Both the position numbers and the translations under genes were made by a program. The notes under the pieces are model-generated. The model saw only the letters and a list, made by a program, of their open reading frames with translations. It made no database searches and was not told the origin of the DNA. From assembly GCA_035275625.1 (NCBI GenBank), contig DATEMK010000164.1, positions 1-12,377 of the forward strand: DNA of 12,377 nt, written 5' to 3'. Of the stretch, positions 1 through 5,844 are shown in pieces. This DNA comes from DATEMK01 sp035275625 (lineage in GTDB: Bacteria; Bacteroidota; Bacteroidia; AKYH767-A; OLB10). The stretch's first letter is position 1. Each line of letters starts with the position of its first letter.

Positions 1-11
1 TTACTTTCCGG

Positions 12-35
12 AAATAAAAATATTTTTTTTTATTT
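12..35 (-). repeat. A/T-only inverted repeat across the lon stop codon, possible weak terminator
   Basis: AAATAAAAA (12-20) and TTTTTATTT (27-35) are perfect 9-bp arms around a 6-nt loop. The lon stop codon (30-32) lies inside the right arm. On the minus strand this gives a hairpin ending in U-rich RNA, as expected of a terminator, but it has no G-C pair and would be weak. A separate perfect 10-bp palindrome, TTTCCGGAAA, follows at 5-14 and overlaps its edge. Confidence 0.3.
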
Positions 36-2525
36 GACTTCTTCTTCCACCAATTTTTCTTTCACCGTTTCAACAGAAAAATCAATAGCGTTTTTTACTT
101 TCTCATTTAGTAAAGCAATGTGCAGCACTTCGATCATTTCATTCACGTAGTGAAAAGTCAATCCCGACAGGTATTCCGTTTTTATTTCCTGGATGTCTTT
201 TTTGTTTTCAACGCTCAGGATAATTTCGTCAATGCCCGCACGTTTGGCAGCAAGAATTTTTTCTTTAATTCCTCCAACAGGCAGCACCTTCCCGCGCAGC
301 GTAATTTCGCCAGTCATGGCGAGTTTATTTTTTACTTTTCGCTGTGTAAATGCCGAAGCAAGCGAAGTGAGCATCGTAATTCCTGCCGATGGGCCATCCT
401 TTGGTGTGGCGCCTTCGGGCACGTGCAAGTGAATGTCCCATTGGTCAAAAAGTTTGTAATTAATATTCAGTGAATCAGAATGAGCTTTAAGATAAGCTAA
501 AGCAATAGCGGCTGATTCTTTCATCACTTCGCCTAAGTTCCCGGTGAGTGTTAACTTTCCTTTGCCGCGGTTAAGGCTGGTTTCAATAAAAAGAATATCC
601 CCGCCCACGGGCGTCCATGCAAGCCCCGTTACAACGCCTGCATGTGAATTGTCAAGAAATTTTTCGCGCATGAATTTTGGTGCGCCAAGAATTTTATACA
701 GCTGCTCTTTGGTGATTTTTGTTTCGTACTCCTCGTTTGAAACAACCGATTTTGCAAGCGAACGGATCACCGAAGCAATCGTGCGTTCCAAATTTCTCAC
801 ACCCGATTCGCTGGTATATTCCTCCACCATCGTTTCGAGAATGGCAGGAGTAAACTGCACATGCGTTTTTTTCATTCCATGTGCTTCAAGCTGTTTCGGA
901 ACAAGATGCTTGATGGCAATCTGGATTTTTTCTTCGATGGTATAACCGCTGATCTCGATCACTTCCATGCGGTCGCGCAAAGCGGATTGAACGGTGCTTA
1001 ATGTATTTGCTGTGGCAATAAAGAGCACATGCGAAAGATCATATTCTATTTCCACAAAGTTGTCATAGAAGGCGCTGTTCTGTTCGGGATCGAGCACTTC
1101 GAGCAATGCAGAAGAAGGATCGCCATGAAAATCATTTGTGAGCTTGTCAATTTCATCCAGCACAAAAACAGGATTAGATGATTTTGATTTTTTAATATTC
1201 TGGATAATGCGCCCGGGCATTGCGCCTATATATGTTTTGCGGTGTCCCCTGATTTCCGCTTCATCGCGCAAACCGCCCAGCGAAACGCGCACATATTTTC
1301 TTCCCAATGCTTTTGCGACAGATTTTCCAAGCGAAGTTTTACCCACTCCCGGGGGACCGTAAAGACACATGATGGGAGATTTCATATTGCCTTTTAATTT
1401 AAGCACGGCAAGATATTCAAGGATGCGCGTCTTTACTTTTTCCAAACCATAATGATCCTGGTCTAAAATCTTTTGAGCGCGCTTAATGTCAAAATTATCT
1501 TTTGTAAAATCATTCCAGGGAAGCTCCAGGATCAGCTCGAGATAATTCAATGTTACAGAATATTCCGCTGCAGCGGGATTGATGCGGCCTAACCGTTCCA
1601 GCTCTTTGTTAAAAATATCGCCCACCTCTTTGCTCCACTTTTTCTTTAATCCTTTTTCACGTAATGCTTTTATTTCTTTATCCTGCGAATTTCCGCCTAA
1701 CTCTTCCTGTATGGTTTTCAGCTGCTGGTTCAGAAAATATTCGCGCTGCTGCTTGTCAATATCACCTTTCACTTTCGACTGGATCTGGTTTTTCAGCTCC
1801 AGCATCTGTAATTCTTTAGTGAGGTATTCAAGCACCCTGTTGGCGCGCTCTTTCACATCAATCATCTCCAGCAATTGCTGTTTCCTTTCCACATCTGCAT
1901 TCATGTTGGAGGAAATAAAATTGATGAGAAATGACGGGCTTTCAATATTGCGGATAGCAAAACCCGCTTCGGAAGGGATATTGGGAGATTGCTGGATGAT
2001 CTGCAGAGAAATGTCTTTCAGCGAATCAACAATGGCTAAAAATTCTTTTTCTTTTTTATCCGGCTTCTTATCGGCAAGAGGTGCAATTTTAGCTTTGATG
2101 TAAGGTTCATTCTGCACCATCTCCTTCATTTCAAATCTTCGCTTGCCCTGGATAATCACTGTAGTGTTTCCATCAGGCATGCGGAGCATCTTTAAAATAT
2201 AAGCAACGGTTCCGATTTTATTTAAGTCCTCGAAATTCGGATCTTCAATGCTTACATCTTTCTGCGCCACAACGCCAATTATTTTGTCGCTCTTGTATGC
2301 ATCTTTTATAAGATTAATGGATTTATCCCTGCCTACTGTAATCGGAATGACAACACCCGGGAACAAAACGGTATTTCGCAACGGCAATATTGACAGCACT
2401 TCGGGTATTTTTTCCGAATTAATCTGTTCTTCGTCCTCGGAGGACAGAAGAGGAATCAGGTCGGTTTCATCATCTGCAATACCTGAGAAACCAACTGATT
2501 CAAGCTTATCTTTCTGATCGAACAT
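30..2525 (-). CDS. lon: ATP-dependent protease Lon (endopeptidase La)
   Basis: Cytoplasmic AAA+ protease that unfolds and degrades misfolded and some regulatory proteins. All Lon parts are present in the 831-residue protein. The N-terminal substrate-binding domain covers about residues 43-240 (it opens with LPLRNTVLFPG) and is followed by a helical region to about 350. The AAA+ module has Walker A GPPGVGKT at 390-397 (Lys396) and Walker B VFVLDE at 453-458. The C-terminal serine protease domain has the catalytic Ser713 in KDGPSAG and Lys756 in GGIKEK, 43 residues apart as in E. coli Lon. The acidic first 40 residues are an extension before the conserved domain. The length is near the usual 780-830. 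The start is an ATG without a Shine-Dalgarno sequence, as is usual in Bacteroidota. It lies 145 bp after the GlmU-like gene on the same strand. I see no heat-shock (CIRCE) element and no clear TAnnTTTG promoter, so its transcription start is unresolved. Identification is very secure. Confidence 0.98.
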   Translation of the reverse strand: MFDQKDKLESVGFSGIADDETDLIPLLSSEDEEQINSEKIPEVLSILPLRNTVLFPGVVIPITVGRDKSINLIKDAYKSDKIIGVVAQKDVSIEDPNFEDLNKIGTVAYILKMLRMPDGNTTVIIQGKRRFEMKEMVQNEPYIKAKIAPLADKKPDKKEKEFLAIVDSLKDISLQIIQQSPNIPSEAGFAIRNIESPSFLINFISSNMNADVERKQQLLEMIDVKERANRVLEYLTKELQMLELKNQIQSKVKGDIDKQQREYFLNQQLKTIQEELGGNSQDKEIKALREKGLKKKWSKEVGDIFNKELERLGRINPAAAEYSVTLNYLELILELPWNDFTKDNFDIKRAQKILDQDHYGLEKVKTRILEYLAVLKLKGNMKSPIMCLYGPPGVGKTSLGKSVAKALGRKYVRVSLGGLRDEAEIRGHRKTYIGAMPGRIIQNIKKSKSSNPVFVLDEIDKLTNDFHGDPSSALLEVLDPEQNSAFYDNFVEIEYDLSHVLFIATANTLSTVQSALRDRMEVIEISGYTIEEKIQIAIKHLVPKQLEAHGMKKTHVQFTPAILETMVEEYTSESGVRNLERTIASVIRSLAKSVVSNEEYETKITKEQLYKILGAPKFMREKFLDNSHAGVVTGLAWTPVGGDILFIETSLNRGKGKLTLTGNLGEVMKESAAIALAYLKAHSDSLNINYKLFDQWDIHLHVPEGATPKDGPSAGITMLTSLASAFTQRKVKNKLAMTGEITLRGKVLPVGGIKEKILAAKRAGIDEIILSVENKKDIQEIKTEYLSGLTFHYVNEMIEVLHIALLNEKVKNAIDFSVETVKEKLVEEEVK

Positions 2526-2606
2526 GTTTTTTAATTAAGCCAATTTGACAATAAAAATGGGGTAAAGTTTGAAATATCTTCTAAGTCAATAGATGTGCCA
2601 CATTAG

Positions 2607-2675
2607 TCTAAAGTCTAAAGTCTAAAGTTAGTTAAAAGTTTTTTAGCTTGAGAACTTTAAACTTTAAACTTTAAA
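2607..2675 (-). repeat. Inverted pair of 7-nt tandem repeats between the GlmU-like gene and lon
   Basis: The left arm (2607-2629) is three copies of TCTAAAG plus TT. The right arm (2653-2675) is AA plus three copies of CTTTAAA. Between them is a 23-nt loop. In minus-strand RNA, the sense of both flanking genes, the arms pair over all 23 positions with three G-U wobbles; in plus-strand RNA those three positions are C-A mismatches. The right arm contains the stop codon (2671-2673) of the GlmU-like gene. No T-run follows the hairpin on the minus strand, so a classical intrinsic terminator is not obvious. It could instead be an mRNA 3'-end stabiliser or a dispersed intergenic repeat. Confidence 0.7.
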
Positions 2676-3843
2676 CCTTCTCCTCATACAAATACTTCAT
2701 TATTGAAATTTCTTTTTCATCGAATATCATATTTCTGCGCTTATAAACTTCAGTGGCTAACTCAATCGCTTTATTTAATTTGAACATTTCAAACCCGTTT
2801 GAGCCGCCCCAGAAAAAGGAGGGAATATCTTTCGGAGGAAAATCACCTCCGAAAATATTGCAGTATACCCCCGTAACTGTTCCGGTATTGAACATGGTGT
2901 TGATGCCGGTTTTGGAATGGTCTCCCAGGAACAACCCGCAAAATTGCAAACCGCTGTCCACAAGCTTTTTAGTTGCAAAGCTCCAGACTTTTACGTGTGA
3001 ATAATTATTTTTCAAATTGGAATTATTGGTATCAGCGCCAAGGTTGCACCATTCGCCAATTACAGAGTTACCTATAAATCCGTCATGCGCTTTATTTGAA
3101 AAACCAAGTATGACAGAGTTGCTGACTTCACCGCCAACTTTCGAATGCGGGCCCACCGTTGTTGCTCCGTAAATCTTGGCTCCCATTTTTAAAGTGGAAT
3201 GATCACCCAAAGAAAAAGGTCCCCGGATCATGCTCCCTTCCATCACTTCAGCCTCTTTCCCGATATAAACCGGTCCTGTTGATGCATTGATTATTGAACA
3301 TTCAATTTTAGCTCCCGGTTCAATAAAAATTTCCGGCTCCCCTATAACTTTATTTGTAGAAGAAATTTTTTCTGAATTCCGGTTTTTTGTAAGCAAATTA
3401 AAATCTGCTCTGAGCGCTTTATCGTTCAATAAGAAAATATCCCAGATATTTTCAATCATTAATAATTCTTCCTCGTAATTAATGGTTTCAAATCCGTCAA
3501 AACTTTCCTTGAGTGATGTAAAATTTATTTCATCTTCCACAAGGTAAACGGCCACCATTTTTCCATTGCAGATAATTTGCTGGGATGGTTTTAATGAATG
3601 GATTATGGAAACTAAATTGCCTGTGGGTAAAACGGAAGCATTGATGCAGATATTTTTAGACTCCGTTCTTAGTGGAAATTTTTGAAATAAATAATGTTCG
3701 GTGTGAGAGGAGGTTTTTTCCCCGAGCAGCTTTTCCCATTTTTCGCGAATGGTCAGAATTCCGACACGAATGTCAGCCACTGGGCGCATGAATGTAAAGG
3801 GAAAAAGATTCGCACGGTTAATATCGCAAAGTATGTAATTCAT
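2671..3843 (-). CDS. GlmU-like sugar nucleotidyltransferase / hexapeptide acetyltransferase
   Basis: A 390-residue protein resembling the Bacteroidota 'alternative GlmU' family, which is proposed to make UDP-N-acetylglucosamine from glucosamine-1-phosphate for cell-wall and surface polysaccharide. The N-terminal half starts with a nucleotidyltransferase-like segment (residues 1-40, with FTFMRPVADIR and GILTIREKW) and lacks the usual GlmU loop LxxGxGTRM. From about residue 170 to 350 the protein is a left-handed beta-helix of hexapeptide repeats, for example IEPGAKIECSI and VYIGKEAEV. Residues 251-281 (KAHDGFIGNS, then NLGADTNNSN and NNY) look like the GlmU acetyltransferase active-site region; His253 would match the catalytic His of E. 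coli GlmU, by eye alignment only. A C-terminal helix ends the protein. The ATG start directly opens the conserved N-terminus. It lies 88 bp after the L31 gene and probably has its own promoter, because a terminator separates them. The family call is good; the exact substrate is inferred. Confidence 0.87.
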   Translation of the reverse strand: MNYILCDINRANLFPFTFMRPVADIRVGILTIREKWEKLLGEKTSSHTEHYLFQKFPLRTESKNICINASVLPTGNLVSIIHSLKPSQQIICNGKMVAVYLVEDEINFTSLKESFDGFETINYEEELLMIENIWDIFLLNDKALRADFNLLTKNRNSEKISSTNKVIGEPEIFIEPGAKIECSIINASTGPVYIGKEAEVMEGSMIRGPFSLGDHSTLKMGAKIYGATTVGPHSKVGGEVSNSVILGFSNKAHDGFIGNSVIGEWCNLGADTNNSNLKNNYSHVKVWSFATKKLVDSGLQFCGLFLGDHSKTGINTMFNTGTVTGVYCNIFGGDFPPKDIPSFFWGGSNGFEMFKLNKAIELATEVYKRRNMIFDEKEISIMKYLYEEKV

Positions 3844-3860
3844 GGGAGCAAATGAGAGGA

Positions 3861-3868
3861 CGAAGTTA
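3861..3868 (-). promoter_or_regulatory. Possible -7 promoter element of the GlmU-like gene
   Basis: On the minus strand this reads TAACTTCG, one base away from the Bacteroidota -7 consensus TAnnTTTG, 17 nt before the ATG. No TTTG-like -33 box is visible; that position falls in the L31 terminator hairpin. The space between the terminator and the start codon is only about 35 bp, so a promoter has to be here or inside the hairpin if the gene is transcribed on its own. Confidence 0.4.
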
Positions 3869-3873
3869 AGAAT

Positions 3874-3900
3874 AAAAAAGTCCCCGCCTCAGGGGGGACT
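3874..3900 (-). terminator. Intrinsic terminator of the L31 gene
   Basis: Inverted repeat AGTCCCC (3879-3885) / GGGGACT (3894-3900) with an 8-nt loop. Read on the minus strand, the GC-rich stem is followed directly by a T-run (3879-3874), the classical rho-independent form. It starts 31 bp past the L31 stop codon. In the plus direction no T-run follows, so it serves the minus strand. Confidence 0.85.
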
Positions 3901-3931
3901 CTAATCTCTAAAACTTAATTTAAAATGAAAA

Positions 3932-4198
3932 CTATTTTTTTTCTGCAGGCTCTTTCTTTCCATAACGGCTGCGGAATTTATCCACGCGTCCTGCTGTATC
4001 AACCAGCTTCATTTTCCCGGTATAAAACGGATGCGAAGCCTGTGAAATTTCTAATTTTATTAATGGGTATTCCTTCCCGTCTTCCCATGTTATTTTTTCC
4101 TTTGTATCTGCACATGAACGGCTTAAGAAGGCATAATCACAGGAAATGTCTTTAAACACTACCAGCCTGTAATTTTTAGGATGAATGTCTTGTTTCAT
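3932..4198 (-). CDS. rpmE2: 50S ribosomal protein L31, type B
   Basis: Large-subunit ribosomal protein of 88 residues, the normal length for type B L31. It opens with MKQDIHPKNYRLVVFKD and contains the typical segments ISQASHPFYTGK and VDKFRSRYGK, with a lysine-rich tail. It has only two cysteines (Cys20 and Cys29) and none of the CxxC zinc-ribbon pairs of type A L31, so this is the zinc-independent form. In Proteobacteria and Firmicutes that form is a zinc-starvation replacement. Whether it is the only L31 here cannot be told from the window. It is a single-gene unit with a TAnnTTTG promoter upstream and a strong terminator downstream. The ATG start fits the conserved N-terminus; there is no Shine-Dalgarno sequence. 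Confidence 0.96.
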   Translation of the reverse strand: MKQDIHPKNYRLVVFKDISCDYAFLSRSCADTKEKITWEDGKEYPLIKLEISQASHPFYTGKMKLVDTAGRVDKFRSRYGKKEPAEKK

Positions 4199-4221
4199 TG
4201 TCTTTTTTATTATTCGGGCTG

Positions 4222-4252
4222 CAAATGTAAATAATTATTCTGAAGTAGCAAT
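4222..4252 (-). promoter_or_regulatory. Promoter of rpmE2 (-7 TAnnTTTG and -33 box)
   Basis: On the minus strand TACATTTG (4229-4222) matches TAnnTTTG exactly. An ATTG (4252-4249), three of four bases of the -33 TTTG box, lies 19 nt upstream of it. The start codon at 4198 is 23 nt downstream, leaving a 5' leader of roughly 20 nt. This is the best-formed promoter in the window. Confidence 0.7.
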
Positions 4253-4325
4253 GGGGGAGGGATAACTACATTTTATGGCTTCATATACCAAATATTAAAC
4301 TCAAAACGTTAAGCCTTTATTCGCT

Positions 4326-4355
4326 ATTCGTAAATTCGTAAAGATTCGTTATTCG
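4326..4355 (+). repeat. ATTCG short repeat cluster
   Basis: ATTCG occurs four times in 30 bp, at 4326, 4334, 4344 and 4351, within ATTCGTAA-like units spaced 8, 10 and 7 nt apart. It sits in the 187-bp divergent intergenic region, directly upstream of the -7 element of the next gene. Its function is unknown; it could be a dispersed intergenic repeat or bind a regulator. Confidence 0.5.
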
Positions 4356-4371
4356 CACTTCAAACCTTTCC

Positions 4372-4379
4372 TATCTTTG
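4372..4379 (+). promoter_or_regulatory. -7 promoter element of the beta-helix lipoprotein gene
   Basis: TATCTTTG matches TAnnTTTG exactly and ends 6 nt before the ATG at 4386. If transcription starts about 4 nt after the element, the mRNA has almost no leader. The expected -33 TTTG is not clear; the nearest candidates are TTCG copies from the ATTCG cluster with spacers of 16 or 23 nt. The last three bases (4377-4379) also read as an in-frame TTG, which is not the start. Confidence 0.65.
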
Positions 4380-4385
4380 CCCGCC

Positions 4386-5834
4386 ATGAAAAACCTTTTT
4401 CAGATTCTAGTCTGCTTCATCATAATTTACAATTTTTCCTCCTGCCGAAAGGAAGACGATTTTACGAAGGATTCAGTAACACTTGCCTTTTCAGAAGACA
4501 CTATTATATTCGATACAGTATTTGTTTCGATCGGTTCAACCACCCAATATCTTACTGTTTATAACAATGAAAGCAAGCCGGTTAAAATTTCTTCCATCCG
4601 CCTTGCAAAAGGAAATTCTTCCAGCTACAGGATGAATGTTGACGGGGTGGCAACAAAAAATGCTAAGGATGTGGAAATTGGCCCGAAAGACAGCCTTTTT
4701 ATTTTTATTGAAATAACGATTGATCCGAATAACGAATTAAGCCCCTTTCTTATTACAGATTCTATTTTGTTTGAAACCAACGGCAACCTGCAGGATGTTG
4801 ACCTTGTTGCTTTTGGACAAAACGCACGTTTCTTTACTCCCACCGGGAATTTCGGAGGAATACAGTATTCTGTGATCCCATGTAACACAGTCTGGGACAG
4901 TCTGCTGCCTTATGTAATTTACGGATATGCCGTTGTTGATACAGGATGCAAGCTGATGATTAAAGAAGGAACAAAAATTTATTTTTATCAGAATTCAGGC
5001 TTGTGGGTGTTCCAGGGAGGAACGTTAAAAGTGAAAGGCAACTTTGAACATCCGGTAACTTTCCAGGGAACACGCCTGGAACTTGCTTACGATGACATAC
5101 CCGGTCAATGGGACAGGATTTGGATCAATGAAGGGTTTGGTCCTGATTCAAATGAAATTGATTGGGCAATTATCAAAAACGGTTTTATCGGGTTGCAGGC
5201 TGAAAATTTATTTACTTTTTTTGGACAAAATACAAGAAAGCTGAGAGTGACAAACACCATTATTAAAAACATGAGCGGGTTTGGAATGTTTTCGCGCGAT
5301 TACACCATTCATGGTGTAAATAATGTAATTGGAAATTGCGGTCAATATGCTGCTGCATTTACCATTGGCGGAAGCTATGATTTCCTGCACTGCACTTTTG
5401 CTAACTACTGGAATGAGGGGCAGCGAACCACACCTTCTGTTTACATCAATAATTATTATACCGATGTTACAGGCGATGTTGCGGTTGATCTTGATCTTGC
5501 TGATTTTAAAAACTGCATTATTTATGGAAACATTGATAATGAGCTTGAGCTGGATTTTAAATCCGGTACAAATTCAAATCATTTTTTTGGAAATTGCCTT
5601 CTGAAAAATGACACCAGTATTCATACTAACGATCAAGACTTTTTTCAAAATATTATCTCTAACCAGGATCCGAAATTTACAGACCCTTCTCAGAATGATT
5701 ACACGCTTGGTGAGGGCTCGCCAGCTATTGATGCCGGAAATGCAGCTTATGTCGGAATCTGGACTTTAGATTTGAACATCAAACCCCGTCCTGTCGGAAG
5801 CGCTCCTGACCTTGGAGCTTACGAAAAACAGTAA
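4386..5834 (+). CDS. Surface lipoprotein with beta-helix and choice-of-anchor Q-like C-terminus
   Basis: A 482-residue lipoprotein of unknown function. Residues 1-19 form a lipoprotein signal peptide ending in FSS before Cys20, the lipidated residue. The mature start CRKEDD matches the K-(D/E)2 surface-export signal known from Capnocytophaga, so exposure on the outer face of the outer membrane is predicted. Residues 31-150 form a beta-sandwich-like segment (SIGSTTQYLTVYNNESKPVK) of the immunoglobulin/choice-of-anchor kind. About 180-445 looks like a right-handed parallel beta-helix: short strands with Asn turns, as in TIIKN and NCIIYGN. The end, with SPAIDAGN (445-452), RP and PDLGAYE (474-480), is typical of choice-of-anchor Q proteins. 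I see no recognisable catalytic motif. Starting 9 nt earlier at a TTG is possible, but that codon belongs to the -7 promoter element and would only add Met-Pro-Ala before the signal peptide. It converges on the M1 peptidase gene with a 10-bp gap. Confidence 0.85.
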   Translation: MKNLFQILVCFIIIYNFSSCRKEDDFTKDSVTLAFSEDTIIFDTVFVSIGSTTQYLTVYNNESKPVKISSIRLAKGNSSSYRMNVDGVATKNAKDVEIGPKDSLFIFIEITIDPNNELSPFLITDSILFETNGNLQDVDLVAFGQNARFFTPTGNFGGIQYSVIPCNTVWDSLLPYVIYGYAVVDTGCKLMIKEGTKIYFYQNSGLWVFQGGTLKVKGNFEHPVTFQGTRLELAYDDIPGQWDRIWINEGFGPDSNEIDWAIIKNGFIGLQAENLFTFFGQNTRKLRVTNTIIKNMSGFGMFSRDYTIHGVNNVIGNCGQYAAAFTIGGSYDFLHCTFANYWNEGQRTTPSVYINNYYTDVTGDVAVDLDLADFKNCIIYGNIDNELELDFKSGTNSNHFFGNCLLKNDTSIHTNDQDFFQNIISNQDPKFTDPSQNDYTLGEGSPAIDAGNAAYVGIWTLDLNIKPRPVGSAPDLGAYEKQ

Positions 5835-5840
5835 GTTTTT
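5824..5840 (+). repeat. Small inverted repeat around the lipoprotein stop codon
   Basis: AAAAAC (5824-5829) and GTTTTT (5835-5840) flank a 5-nt loop containing the TAA stop (5832-5834). The right arm ends in five T. It could act as a weak terminator for the plus-strand gene in the 10-bp gap to the convergent gene, but the stem has one G-C pair and may be chance in AT-rich DNA. Confidence 0.25.
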
Positions 5841-5844
5841 GAAA

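Noticed and set aside
5..14. Perfect palindrome TTTCCGGAAA after lon
   Set aside because: A 10-bp palindrome without a loop cannot make a terminator hairpin and can occur by chance; with nothing around it, no function can be claimed.
1579..2103. A 174-codon open frame on the plus strand opposite lon
   Set aside because: It lies fully antisense to a strongly conserved Lon region, its translation is Ser/Phe-rich without any domain, and it has no promoter element; it is a shadow of the lon reading frame. The same holds for the frames at 544-945 and 7099-7473 opposite lon and the M1 peptidase gene.
2526..2606. Search for a lon promoter or heat-shock operator
   Set aside because: No TAnnTTTG match on the minus strand and no CIRCE-like inverted repeat were found; nothing here supports a call.
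2671..4198. An rpmE2-GlmU-like operon
   Set aside because: A GC-rich terminator with a T-run lies between the two genes, so co-transcription is unlikely despite their shared strand.
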